Below, piece by piece: positions 1 through 7,735 of a stretch of DNA of 36,387 nucleotides. The stretch spans positions 1 to 36,387 of the forward strand of contig CALQTN020000042.1 in the NCBI GenBank assembly GCA_943333505.2, in the 5' to 3' direction. The translations under genes were made by a program, and so were the position numbers. The notes under the pieces were generated by a model. It had not been told where the DNA came from and did no database searches. It saw nothing but the letters and a program-made list of their open reading frames with translations. Positions within the stretch are counted from its first letter, which is position 1. Each line of letters begins with the position of its first letter. The stretch is from Asaia bogorensis. GTDB lineage: Bacteria > Pseudomonadota > Alphaproteobacteria > Acetobacterales > Acetobacteraceae.

Positions 1-120
1 CTCCATATCCGACGCCGATCCGAAGGTGCCAGAATGTCTACTTCCGTCAAACATACCTCCTTCTGGAGTCCAGAGAGGCGTTCCAGAGATCAGCAAAATC
101 GCCGAGTTTCGCATGCTTCG

Positions 121-452
121 CTACACGGTGAAGACCAGACGCTTACCCTCCGGCTGCCGTCCGTCCAGGATCGCCTCCACGACATCCGGCGCCAACAGCG
201 TCAGCCGCAGGATACGCGAGACGTAAGATGCGTTGATCTTCTCCGCCGCTGCCAACTCGGTGATCGTCGCGAACCGCCCGCTCTCCAGCATCCGCAGCCA
301 GCGGAACGCCCGCGCCACGGCCTTGATCAGCGTGATGTCGTGCCGCGACTCCACATCCAGCACGCCGGGCGAGATGATCGCCTTCCGCCCGCCGCGTGGC
401 TTCACCGCCAGCGGGATGACCACACCGTCAAGGTGTGACCGTCGCCGCTCAT
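121..452 (-). pseudogene. Broken HTH protein of mobile-element type
   Basis: The readable part contains RGGRKAIISP, then ARAFRWLRMLESGRFATI, AAEKINASYVSRILRL and LLAPDVVEAILDGRQ. This resembles a small family, recalled from alphaproteobacterial elements carrying large serine recombinases and DUF2924 proteins, with an HTH core for DNA binding. Two defects are visible. A good start (ATG at 452, with a GGGCGG purine run upstream) reads MSGDGHTLTVWSSRWR and stops, while the conserved part lies in another frame. Removing two bases in the GTGTGG run near 429-434 would join them as TLTVVIPLAV. The C-terminus stops soon after DGRQPEG, where relatives run about 15 residues further. Family identity is moderate; the frame break is plain in the sequence. 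Confidence 0.5.
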
Positions 453-558
453 GCCGCCGCCCTTTCGACGCCGGTATTCCCCGTCCCTCTAAAACCCATC
501 TATTATCCCGGGCCACACTATCCCGTCAGGCTGCCGCCCGTCGACGATCTCCTGCCAA

Positions 559-1716
559 TCACCCCACCATCATCTCGGCGAGTTGGTTGGAGATACTGTT
601 CGCGGCCAGCTTCACTGGATCAGTCGCGAGGTGGGCATAGCGTGCGGTGGTCTGGACCTGCGTGTGTCCGAGCAGCTTGCCGATCATCGGCAGCCCCTGG
701 CCGGAGGCGACCGCCGTCGAGGCGAATGTGTGGCGCAAATCATGGATGCGGGCGTCCTTCAGCCCAGCACGGGCACGGACCCTCTGCCAGAAGGGTTGCA
801 GGTCGGTGAGCCGGGCGCTGGGCTTCATTCCCACGATGACCCAGGGGTTCTTCTCGATGCGCTCGATCTTCATCAGTAGGTCAAACGCCGCCTGTCCGAG
901 ATGGACAACCTTGGCGCCGGTCTTCGAATCCGGCAGCCGCAGCGCCTTGCCCGCCAGGTCCACATGTTCCCATTTGAGCGTCATGATCTCGCTGAGGCGG
1001 CAGCCGGTCAGGATGAGCATGCGGGTGGCGGCGACGGCCGAGGCCAGTTCGATCCCTTCGCTCTCCATCTCACGGAGCACCTCGCCGACCCGTTTGAGTT
1101 CCGCTGGGCTAAGGAACCGCTCGCGCTTCTCCTCGGCGTACTTCTTTATATGCTTGCGGGGGTTCGACCCGTCTGGCCGCAGGCCCCACATCTCGGCCAG
1201 GCTAAACATCTTGGAGATGACCTCGAGGCAGCGATTGGCCTCATATGGGATGTGCCGCTGGTCGTGATGGAGTTTCGCCACATCGGCGCGCGTCACCTCC
1301 GTGACCCGATGACGCCCGAGCGCCGGAAGGATCGTCAGCTTCAGCAGGCGACGATACCCCTTGGCGGTGCTTTCCTTGACCCGCACCGCCACATGCTCCG
1401 CGTCGAACCGCTCGGCCAATTCCTTGACCGTGATGGCCTGCCGATCGGCGTCCCGCTTCGTGGCGAGGTCGATGCCGTTCCGGGCGGCTGCGAGAACCGC
1501 GATCGCCCGCGTGCGTGCCTGCTCGCAGGTGAGCACTGTGGTCGATCCAAGGCTAATGCGGCGGGAGCGTCGGCCCACCCGGTATTGCACCATGTAGCCC
1601 TTCCGTCCGCTGGGGAGGATGCGCAATCCAAAGCCGGCAAGGTCGTCATCCCAGATGAAATAGTCGGCCGCCTGGATCGCGGCGGCGTCGACGTGGCGTT
1701 TGGTCAATTTCGGCAT
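559..1716 (-). CDS. Tyrosine recombinase / integrase
   Basis: A phage-type integrase of about 385 aa that should cut and rejoin DNA at the tRNA-fMet attachment site. The N-terminus (MPKLTKRHVDAA, WDDDLAGFGLRILPSG) is an arm-DNA-binding domain with the usual Lys/Gly-rich beta region. A core-binding SAM-like domain follows (about 100-190). The catalytic domain shows Arg in GCRLSEIMTLKW, HDLRHTFAS (His-x-x-Arg), GKLLGHTQ (His) and the nucleophile Tyr in TTARYAHL, so it looks catalytically complete. The frame is open up to 1926, over the tRNA fragment, but that extension has no family similarity. ATG at 1716 gives the typical MPKLTKR start; ATG at 1731 (MGTEF) is the alternative. The gene reads away from the tRNA fragment into the element. 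Confidence 0.93.
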   Translation of the reverse strand: MPKLTKRHVDAAAIQAADYFIWDDDLAGFGLRILPSGRKGYMVQYRVGRRSRRISLGSTTVLTCEQARTRAIAVLAAARNGIDLATKRDADRQAITVKELAERFDAEHVAVRVKESTAKGYRRLLKLTILPALGRHRVTEVTRADVAKLHHDQRHIPYEANRCLEVISKMFSLAEMWGLRPDGSNPRKHIKKYAEEKRERFLSPAELKRVGEVLREMESEGIELASAVAATRMLILTGCRLSEIMTLKWEHVDLAGKALRLPDSKTGAKVVHLGQAAFDLLMKIERIEKNPWVIVGMKPSARLTDLQPFWQRVRARAGLKDARIHDLRHTFASTAVASGQGLPMIGKLLGHTQVQTTARYAHLATDPVKLAANSISNQLAEMMVG

Positions 1717-1925
1717 GAACTCGGTTCCCATCCAACCTATCGTTTCGCTTCCATGCGCCTGGTCGACCCCGCCGGTGGAAGCACTATGGAAGCAAGAGGG
1801 CAGGAACCGGGGCGCATGTGCGCGAAAACGACAGTGGGGTGAGGCGGCTAGAAAATCAACTAAGTTATTGAAATAGCGAAGAAAATAGAAGGGAAGGGGG
1901 TTTCTGCGTAGTTTGGCTTCAGGCA

Positions 1926-1970
1926 CTCATAACCTGAAGGTCACAGGTTCAAATCCTGTCCCCGCAACCA
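1926..1970 (+). other. Attachment site: 3' half of initiator tRNA-fMet
   Basis: The 45 nt match the 3' part of bacterial tRNA-fMet: anticodon loop CTCATAA, 3' anticodon stem CCTGA, variable loop AGGTC, T arm ACAGG-TTCAAAT-CCTGT, acceptor strand CCCCGCA, then ACCA. No 5' half is present: upstream there is no acceptor TGCGGGG and no D arm. The bases just left (TTCAGGCA, 1918-1925) nearly copy the 5' anticodon stem TCAGG but place two extra bases in the loop, so identity to the tRNA begins in the anticodon loop. This is the arrangement of an att junction where strand exchange took place in the anticodon loop. The CCA is encoded. Confidence 0.85.
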
Positions 1971-1975
1971 GAATA

Positions 1976-2008
1976 GCCCGTCAACTCAATAGGTTGACGG
2001 GCTTTTTT
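1976..2008 (+). terminator. Rho-independent terminator of the tRNA-fMet gene
   Basis: A perfect 10-bp stem, GCCCGTCAAC (1976-1985) with GTTGACGGGC (1993-2002), a 7-nt loop and six T (2003-2008). It lies 5 nt after the tRNA CCA end, so it is the native terminator of the tRNA gene that the element interrupted. It also marks the chromosomal side of the junction. Confidence 0.93.
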
Positions 2009-2417
2009 GATGCCAGAAACCGGGTGCCAAAAATCCTCTGGAAGCACTGCAGAACAAGAGTGTGCGTGGTTCCCGGCACCCGCCACGGCATTGTCACTGC
2101 CGCGCGTGTTGTGCAGGCGACGAACGCCCAGCCACCAGGAACGCCGGGCACCAAGGCAGCTCCGCGCAGCACGGTGCCGCTCACGATCTTCCAACTCGCA
2201 ACACAGGTTTTGCCACCCGAAGCGCGTAGCATTCTGCCGGGCGGATCGGCCGATGCTGCTGACACCGACCGATGCCATCTCAGCCTGTCTTACCGTACGG
2301 CGGGACTGGACGATTCACGCTATTGAGTGCGTTGCGGGGGTTCGGAGGTACCGCCCCCTTCCCTGACGCGGGAATGCGCGTCACTGTGGTGGGAACGTGG
2401 TGCAAGGAGATGCCAAG
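2009..2417. other. Non-coding stretch before the amidase
   Basis: About 410 bases without a convincing gene. Reading frames on both strands here are short and lack family motifs. The last part carries the ribosome-binding site of the amidase (AAGGAG, 2404-2409). No promoter, repeat or RNA gene could be recognised with confidence. It may hold the amidase promoter or eroded sequence next to the integration site. Confidence 0.4.
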
Positions 2418-3863
2418 ATGGACCCGACCTTTCTGTCCGCCAAGCGCCAGGCGGCGCTGATCCGGCGCGGCGCAATCGGCTGTCGCGAGTTGCTTGACCA
2501 CTATATCGACCGGGTTGAGCGGCTGGATGGGCGGATCAATGCGGTGGTGGTGCGCGACTTCGAACGCGCGCGCAAGCAGGCCTCGGCGCTGGACCGGGAT
2601 CGTGCCAAGGGGGCCACCGGGCGCCTGCATGGTGTGCCGATGACGATCAAGGAGAGTTTTGATATTGCCGGGCTACCGACGACCTGGGGCAATCCGGTGT
2701 TGAAGGACCACAAGGCGAAGGCCAATTCCGTCACCGTCGCGCGGTATATGGCGGCTGGCGCAGTGTTCTTCGGCAAAACTAACGTGCCTTTGAACCTGGC
2801 GGATTGGCAGAGTTTCAATGCAGTTTATGGGACGACCGGCAATCCGTGGGACCCCGCGCGGGTGCCGGGCGGGTCGTCCGGCGGGTCGGCGGCGGCATTG
2901 GCGGCGGGGCTGACGGGGATGGACACTGGCAGCGATATCGGCGCCTCGGTCCGCAACCCGGCGCATTATTGCGGGGTTTTCGGGCACAAGCCGACCTACG
3001 GTATCTGTCCGCAGACCGGGCACGCGGTGTTCGACAATATCGACGAGTTGGACATGGCGGTGGTCGGACCTTTGGCGCGTTCGGCTGAGGACCTGGCGAT
3101 CGGACTGGACATCATGGCGGGGTCGGAGCCCGCCGCGGCGGCATGGCAGTTGAAGCTGCCGCCGCCGCGCGAGACAGCGTGGGGCGGGCTGCGGGTGGCG
3201 GTGATGACCAGTCATCCATGTTCCGATGTCGATGCCGAGATGCAGACAGAGCTGGAGCGGCTGGCCAAGGCGCTGCGGAAGGAAGGGGCGAAGGTCAGCA
3301 TGACCGCGCGGCCGGATTTCGATATGGCCGAGGGGCAGATGCTTTATATCGAGATGCTGCGCGCGACCACGGCGGTTGGGATGGACGATGCCGGCGCGGC
3401 GCATTGGGCCGCGGTGCGAGACAGCCAGAAGGCGGACGATCCCAGCTATTACGGCCAGATGGCGCGCGGGATTTCGATGACCCATCGGGTATATCTGCAG
3501 AAGAACGAGTTGCGGCAGAAAATGCGCCGGGCCTGGGGAGCATTCTTCCGCGACTGGGACGTGCTGCTGTGCCCGCAGGCGGCTTCGCCGGCCTTCCCCC
3601 ATGACCAGGCGGGCGAGCGGCACAACCGGATGATCCCGGTGAACGGAAAACAAGTGCCGGTGACCGACCAGATGTTCTGGGCCGGTTTGGCGAGCTTCTA
3701 CCTGTTGCCGGGGACGGTGGCGCCGCTCGGCGTCAGCAAGCTGGGCCTGCCGTTCGGAGTGCAGATCCTGGGGGCGATGTATGACGACCGCACGACCATC
3801 GAGGTGGCGCGGTTGTTGGAGAAATCCTGGCGCGGCTTCGTGCCGCCGCCGGGCTGGGGGTGA
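2418..3863 (+). CDS. Amidase-signature-family amidohydrolase
   Basis: An enzyme of 481 aa that should hydrolyse an amide to acid and ammonia; the substrate cannot be read from sequence. The Ser-cisSer-Lys triad is visible: Lys78 in MTIKESFD, cis-Ser about 153 in PGGSSGGSAAA, and the nucleophile about Ser177 in GSDIGASVRNPA. The length suits stand-alone amidases. It is probably not GatA, since no gatB or gatC is near and the C-terminal half is of the general amidase type. A GTG in frame exists at 2397, but ATG at 2418 has AAGGAG eight bases upstream and is the better start. No signal peptide. It stands alone in orientation, about 310 nt before the MerR gene. Confidence 0.88.
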   Translation: MDPTFLSAKRQAALIRRGAIGCRELLDHYIDRVERLDGRINAVVVRDFERARKQASALDRDRAKGATGRLHGVPMTIKESFDIAGLPTTWGNPVLKDHKAKANSVTVARYMAAGAVFFGKTNVPLNLADWQSFNAVYGTTGNPWDPARVPGGSSGGSAAALAAGLTGMDTGSDIGASVRNPAHYCGVFGHKPTYGICPQTGHAVFDNIDELDMAVVGPLARSAEDLAIGLDIMAGSEPAAAAWQLKLPPPRETAWGGLRVAVMTSHPCSDVDAEMQTELERLAKALRKEGAKVSMTARPDFDMAEGQMLYIEMLRATTAVGMDDAGAAHWAAVRDSQKADDPSYYGQMARGISMTHRVYLQKNELRQKMRRAWGAFFRDWDVLLCPQAASPAFPHDQAGERHNRMIPVNGKQVPVTDQMFWAGLASFYLLPGTVAPLGVSKLGLPFGVQILGAMYDDRTTIEVARLLEKSWRGFVPPPGWG

Positions 3864-3998
3864 CGACCGAGGCAGGAATGGGGCGCGCGCGCTACGCTGG
3901 GCTGCGGTTGGGGCGGGCGTTGGTGCTGTCGGCGATCCAGGTCGAATATGGGTCTAGTCGGGTTTGAACGGTTAAAAATGATCGTGAAAACAAGAATC

Positions 3999-4040
3999 TA
4001 GAGCGTGTCTGTTGATTCAACTTCAACGGATCACGCTCTA
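3999..4040. repeat. Hairpin repeat, copy 1 (variant)
   Basis: Inverted arms TAGAGCGTG (3999-4007) and CACGCTCTA (4032-4040), with an inner pair GTTGA / TCAAC that extends the stem past a small mismatch. The right arm read in reverse is TAGAGCGTGATCCGTTGA, sharing TAGAGCGTGAT with the copies at 7605-7711. A GATTC (GANTC) site lies in the loop region. It sits in the gap between the amidase and the MerR gene. Confidence 0.7.
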
Positions 4041-4137
4041 GCGAGATATGCGCGCGAATTGTCCGAGCGGAAGCTCTGCGACCACTAGCGCCGTGTGATC
4101 GTGGCACGTTGCTAGGTAACGTTGGCACATTTATATT

Positions 4138-4166
4138 TTGACATGTCGCATTGTCTAATCTATATA
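4138..4166 (+). promoter_or_regulatory. Strong sigma70-type promoter of the merR-vwa pair
   Basis: TTGACA (4138-4143), a 17-nt spacer and TATATA (4161-4166): a near-consensus housekeeping promoter, rare in such GC-rich DNA. The six bases after the -10 box end exactly at the ATG at 4173, so transcription should start at or within a base or two of the start codon and the mRNA would be leaderless. The spacer carries GACATGTC (4140-4147) and the spaced pair GACA/TGTC, candidates for a MerR operator, since MerR proteins bind between the -35 and -10 boxes of the promoters they control. Confidence 0.7.
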
Positions 4167-4172
4167 GGCGAT

Positions 4173-4802
4173 ATGATCACAGACCAACCATCCCTCGCAG
4201 ATCTCGCCGCGGCCTCGGGCATCGAGGCCCGGACTATTCGGTCGTGGGTTGCGCAGGGTCTGCTGCCAGCGCCGCTCACCCGTGGCCCGGCGGCGCGCTA
4301 TCCTGCCGATACGCTGGAGCGCCTTTTGGCCGTGCGGACCATGCGCGACGCCCTCGGGATGCCTCTGGCCGAAATCCGCAAGGAGTTGCTGGTCACCAGC
4401 GCCGATCAAATCCGTGCCTATGCCAACCGCCAGCAAAGTTCCGCGCCGGCAGACGCGTCTTATTCGATGTCGATGTCGGTTGAGAAACCAGTGTCATCTG
4501 CGGTTGACTACATTGGCGCATTGCGTGCGAGAGGCCTGCCATCCGCCATGTCGACTCCGGCGCTGGCACTTTCGATGCCCGCGATGGCTCCCTCTGCGCA
4601 GGGCTTCGCCGCTCTCGAGCAGCGCCTCGGGCACGGGCGCGGCGAACCGGCGCGCAAGGCGCGTGCCGAGGTCTGGCTGCGCATTATGATCACGCCGGAT
4701 GTTGAACTCGCCGTCCGCAGCGAACTCGATGTTGAGCAGCGCGTCCGCCTGGAGCGTTGTGCAGACCTGATCCGAGACATTCTTCTTGGGAGAGAATCAT
4801 GA
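4173..4802 (+). CDS. MerR-family transcriptional regulator
   Basis: A DNA-binding regulator of 209 aa. The N-terminal winged HTH is plain: SLADLAAASGIEARTIRSWVAQGLLPAP, then ARYPADTLERLLAVRTMRDALGMPLAEIRKEL. The middle (about 85-150) is Ala/Ser/Met-rich and probably a linker. The C-terminal segment VWLRIMITPDVELAVRSEL with CADLIRDILLG is a separate small domain, possibly the sensor or a contact for the VWA protein. The cysteines of metal-sensing MerR proteins are absent. The frame is open back to a TTG at 4122, but ATG at 4173 lies at the predicted transcript start. Its stop overlaps the VWA start (ATGA, 4799-4802), so the two are translationally coupled. Likely autoregulated. Confidence 0.85.
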   Translation: MITDQPSLADLAAASGIEARTIRSWVAQGLLPAPLTRGPAARYPADTLERLLAVRTMRDALGMPLAEIRKELLVTSADQIRAYANRQQSSAPADASYSMSMSVEKPVSSAVDYIGALRARGLPSAMSTPALALSMPAMAPSAQGFAALEQRLGHGRGEPARKARAEVWLRIMITPDVELAVRSELDVEQRVRLERCADLIRDILLGRES

Positions 4803-6127
4803 TCGATGCCGTCAACACACCGAACCCGACGTTCAACCTCGTCGCAGGGCTTGACCGCACGCACGCCTGGATTGAAGGCGGGTCTGTTCGCTATCTGGTT
4901 GCCGAACTCTCCGCAGATGGTGGGATTTCGCTGGCGCCCGCCGCGCCAGCCATGAACCTGGCGCTCGCTATCGATGTCTCCGGCAGCATGCAGGGTGACA
5001 AGATCGCCGCGGCGCGCCAAGCGGCCCTTGCCATGGTGCAATCGCTCACCGCGCGGGACAGGCTCAGCATCGTCGCCTTCGACAGTACGGCCGAGTTGTT
5101 GCTTGACGGCAGGGCGATGGATGCGGCCGGGCGTGAGGCGGCGTGTGCGGTGATTGGCAAACTGATCGATCGTGGTGGCACCAATCTGTTCGATGGCTGG
5201 TTGCTGGCGGCAGAGCGGGTGGCGGTCGCGATGGCGGAAGTGCCGCAGGCATCGCACCGGGTGCTGCTGCTGTCGGACGGACAGACCAATGAGGGTGTCA
5301 CGGACCGTCGTGAGATTGCCCACCATGCAGGGGCGTTGCTGGAACGCGGCGTCGTCACCTCGGTGCTAGGGATCGGCGATGGGTATGACGAAGAGTTGCT
5401 CGGCGCCATCGCCGAGGCCGGCGGCGGCAATATGCATGATGCCGGGCAGTCACCGGAGATCGGCGAGATTGTGATCGCCGAATTGCAGGAGAGCCGCGCC
5501 GCGCTGCTCGAGCGGGTGACGTTGCGGGTCAGCGTCCCCGCGAATGTGCGCGCCGAGATTGTTGGCGCCTGGGCGAACGCGGCGCTGCCCGGCTTGCTTG
5601 AGGTGGTCGTTGGAAGCCTGATGCCCGGGCAGACCAAGCGCATCGTGGTTCGGCTGCACTGCCCCGCCGGAGCGCCGGGCACTTCAGTCTTGTTTGGCGT
5701 CTCGGCGAGCAGCGCCACCGTTGAAACGCGTGCTGTCGAAGTTGAACTCACCCTGGCGCGTGGCACAGACAACAATGCCCAGTCCGTCGATGCTGGGCGG
5801 TGCCTGGCGGTGGTGCAGGCGTGGCAGGCGGATGCGCTGCGGCAAGCGGTTAGGATGAACCGTGACGGGGATCGTCGGACTGCCCGGCACTTCCTCGCGC
5901 GTGAACTGCGGTGGATGGAGCCCTATGCGCGCGGCGTACCGGGGGCCGACGCGTTGATTGCTGAACTGATATTGGTGCAGCGCCGCGTCAGCGAGGAATG
6001 GGATGAGCGCACGCGCAAGGCGGTCTTCGCGGCGTCATACAAGTCATCGCGTTCCGAGATGGATCTGCGGACTGCGCCGCAGATGTCCCTCAGCGAGCGG
6101 TTCAATCCCTCGGTCAAGCGCCCGTAA
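4799..6127 (+). CDS. VWA-domain protein, partner of the MerR regulator
   Basis: A cytoplasmic-looking protein of 442 aa without signal peptide or membrane segment. A beta-rich region (1-55) precedes a von Willebrand factor A domain (about 58-230) with an intact metal-ion-dependent adhesion site: DVSGSMQGDK, the Thr in RGGTNLFDG and the Asp in LLLSDGQTNEG. A second beta-sandwich-like part (about 240-330) and an alpha-helical C-terminus (GDRRTARHFLARELRWM, RKAVFAASYKSSRS) follow, as in bacterial 'Ca-activated chloride channel-like' VWA proteins. Such domains hold protein partners through a bound divalent metal. No MoxR ATPase is next to it; the only partner is the MerR regulator that overlaps its start. 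Ribosome-binding site GGGAGAG lies just upstream. The target is unknown. Confidence 0.85.
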   Translation: MIDAVNTPNPTFNLVAGLDRTHAWIEGGSVRYLVAELSADGGISLAPAAPAMNLALAIDVSGSMQGDKIAAARQAALAMVQSLTARDRLSIVAFDSTAELLLDGRAMDAAGREAACAVIGKLIDRGGTNLFDGWLLAAERVAVAMAEVPQASHRVLLLSDGQTNEGVTDRREIAHHAGALLERGVVTSVLGIGDGYDEELLGAIAEAGGGNMHDAGQSPEIGEIVIAELQESRAALLERVTLRVSVPANVRAEIVGAWANAALPGLLEVVVGSLMPGQTKRIVVRLHCPAGAPGTSVLFGVSASSATVETRAVEVELTLARGTDNNAQSVDAGRCLAVVQAWQADALRQAVRMNRDGDRRTARHFLARELRWMEPYARGVPGADALIAELILVQRRVSEEWDERTRKAVFAASYKSSRSEMDLRTAPQMSLSERFNPSVKRP

Positions 6128-6231
6128 GCCGCAGCTCACACGGTCGCTGACGTGACACGGCGCTTTACCCGGCTGGCTTATCGCGTTTTTTGACAGCTTC
6201 ATGCGCGCGCCGCGTTGAAGCCGCGGCACAT

Positions 6232-7488
6232 TCAGGCATTACGCACAATCATGGCAAACCCGGCCTCGGCGGCGGTCAGGGCCAGATTGATATCCGCCTC
6301 GGTATGGGCACAGGACAGGAACATATTGTGCCGTGGGTGGAAATAGGCGCCATGGCGCAGCGCTTCGGCGCAAAATGCCGTGCCGGTGCGGAAGTCGATG
6401 TCGCCTTCGAATTGGATCAGCGGCATTTGCGGCGGGCCACTCTGGATGACCGGCACCGCGTATTTTGCTGACAATCCGGCGACGCCAACGCGCAGTCTTT
6501 CCCCCATTTTCCGCATATGGGCGGGGCCATCGACGCGTCGCAACTCGGTCAGGGTCGCCACCGCCGCCGCCATCGGCACCGCAGTGCACCAGAAGGAGCC
6601 TGTGGTGAAGATTTTGGTCGCCGGGACGCGAAAACGATCATTGCCAACGATCGCTGCCAGGGCATGGCCATTGCCGATCGCTTTGCTGAACGCGGACAGA
6701 TCGGGGCGCACGCCCAATGGCTCCCACGAGCCGCCAAGATCGAGCCGGAACCCTGCACGCACGTCATCAACGATGAGGGCGGCTTCCTGGGCGTCGCAAA
6801 TCTCCCGCGCGCGGCGGGCAAAAGCCACTGTCGGCATTTCCAGCATGCGGCTCATATCGTGGCGGAACGCTGTCACGATGATCGCCGCGAGGTCGGCGCC
6901 GGCTTCGTCAACGGCGTGTTCCAGGCTCGCGATGTCGTTGTATTCGAAGGTGATCACATGGGCACGATCTTCGGCGGTAACACCGATCAGCGACGGCGAG
7001 CACCATGGCACCGCACCATGATAGCTGCCCTGGGCCACCAGCACTTTGCGCTTCCCGGTACCGGCGCGGGCGATGGTCACACAGGCGGTGGTGGCGTCCC
7101 CGCCATTCTTCGACAGGAAGCACCAATCGGCGTGCGGGATCATATCGACCAGCAATTCGGCCAATTCAATCAGCACCGGCGCCGGCCCATTGAGGCAGTC
7201 GCCCAGTGCAGCCTGGCGCTGCGCCGCTTCCTCCACCGCCGGGTGATGATGGCCGAGCACGATCGGTCCCCACGAACACATGAAATCCACGTATTCGCGG
7301 CCATCGACATCCCATAAATGGCAACCCTGGGCGCGGGCGAAATATTGTGGATAGCCGGGCGGCAGGTTGGCGGCGTTCATGTGCCCCCATAGCCCACCCG
7401 GGATGACCTGCATGGCGCGGTTGCGCAACGCGATGTCAACAGGGCCGGAGCTGTGGTTGGACGACGCGATGACGGAAGTCTGCGACAT
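6232..7488 (-). CDS. Class III PLP aminotransferase, GSA-aminomutase-like
   Basis: A fold-type I, PLP-dependent enzyme of 418 aa. Motifs: DVDGREYVDFMCSWGP near the N-terminus, LSKNGGDATTACVTIARA (cofactor phosphate region), SYHGAVPW, IVDDVRAGFRL (Asp that holds the pyridine nitrogen) and AFSKAIGNGHALAAI with the Schiff-base lysine near residue 267. It resembles glutamate-1-semialdehyde 2,1-aminomutase and related amino-group transferases, but the gene stands alone with no haem genes near, so it is probably a paralogue acting on another amine or amino acid. Ribosome-binding site AAGGAGG just before ATG decides the start. It converges with the VWA gene. Specificity cannot be read. Confidence 0.88.
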   Translation of the reverse strand: MSQTSVIASSNHSSGPVDIALRNRAMQVIPGGLWGHMNAANLPPGYPQYFARAQGCHLWDVDGREYVDFMCSWGPIVLGHHHPAVEEAAQRQAALGDCLNGPAPVLIELAELLVDMIPHADWCFLSKNGGDATTACVTIARAGTGKRKVLVAQGSYHGAVPWCSPSLIGVTAEDRAHVITFEYNDIASLEHAVDEAGADLAAIIVTAFRHDMSRMLEMPTVAFARRAREICDAQEAALIVDDVRAGFRLDLGGSWEPLGVRPDLSAFSKAIGNGHALAAIVGNDRFRVPATKIFTTGSFWCTAVPMAAAVATLTELRRVDGPAHMRKMGERLRVGVAGLSAKYAVPVIQSGPPQMPLIQFEGDIDFRTGTAFCAEALRHGAYFHPRHNMFLSCAHTEADINLALTAAEAGFAMIVRNA

Positions 7489-7609
7489 GAAGCCTCCTTG
7501 GGGTGCGGCACCACAACATCGGCACCAATATCATGCTGCCACCATCGATGGCAGGTGGTCGGGATAGGCCGGTTGCGGCATCTCATGCCTCGGACATCCT
7601 GGCAATAGA

Positions 7610-7653
7610 GCGTGATGACCGTAGGTGGAATCACACGAAGGTCTGAATCACGC
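7610..7653. repeat. Hairpin repeat, copy 2
   Basis: Arms GCGTGAT-GACC (7610-7620) and GGTC-tga-ATCACGC (7640-7653) form an 11-bp stem with a 3-nt bulge. The left flank reads TAGAGCGTGATGACCG, the core shared with copies 1 and 3. It lies upstream of the aminotransferase start, in the gap before the enoyl-CoA hydratase end. Two GAATC (GANTC) sites lie inside. Confidence 0.7.
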
Positions 7654-7667
7654 GACCAAACAAAGAG

Positions 7668-7711
7668 TTAGATCGTGATGACCGCGCCTATCAGCGGTCA
7701 TCACGATCTAA
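7668..7711. repeat. Hairpin repeat, copy 3 (perfect 18-bp palindrome)
   Basis: Perfect inverted arms of 18 bp, TTAGATCGTGATGACCGC (7668-7685) and its complement (7694-7711), around an 8-nt loop. It starts 14 nt after copy 2 and shares GTGATGACCG with it, so the two form a tandem pair like the paired units of REP/BIME elements. No T run follows, so a simple terminator is unlikely, although it lies at the 3' end of the enoyl-CoA hydratase gene (stop at 7736) and could stabilise that mRNA. Confidence 0.75.
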
Positions 7712-7735
7712 GATACCGCCCCAGCCTACTACGCT

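Larger units (their letters stand above)
1..1970. mobile_element. Right end of an integrated genetic element in tRNA-fMet
   Basis: This stretch is read as the right end of an element that entered the chromosome at an initiator tRNA gene. It holds a tyrosine integrase reading leftward, a broken HTH gene beyond it, and at its right border 45 nt of tRNA-fMet 3' sequence (1926-1970) followed by that tRNA's terminator. Such elements normally rebuild an intact tRNA at one end and leave the original 3' half at the other. The half seen here keeps its terminator, so chromosome lies to the right and the element continues left past the window edge. The far end, the intact tRNA and the cargo are not visible, so size and type (phage, ICE or island) are unknown. 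Confidence 0.7.

Noticed and set aside
1-48. Minus-strand frame starting next to AAGGAGGT (MFDGSRHSG...) and running off the left edge
   Set aside because: The purine run touches the ATG with almost no spacing, only 16 codons are visible, and nothing is recognisable.
1717-1926. N-terminal extension of the integrase by 70 residues
   Set aside because: The extension starts in the tRNA fragment and has no arm-domain similarity; MPKLTKR at 1716 is the family start.
1926-1970. Reading this piece as tmRNA or as a complete tRNA
   Set aside because: The anticodon loop CTCATAA and T arm match tRNA-fMet; no 5' acceptor or D arm is present and no tmRNA tag region is near.
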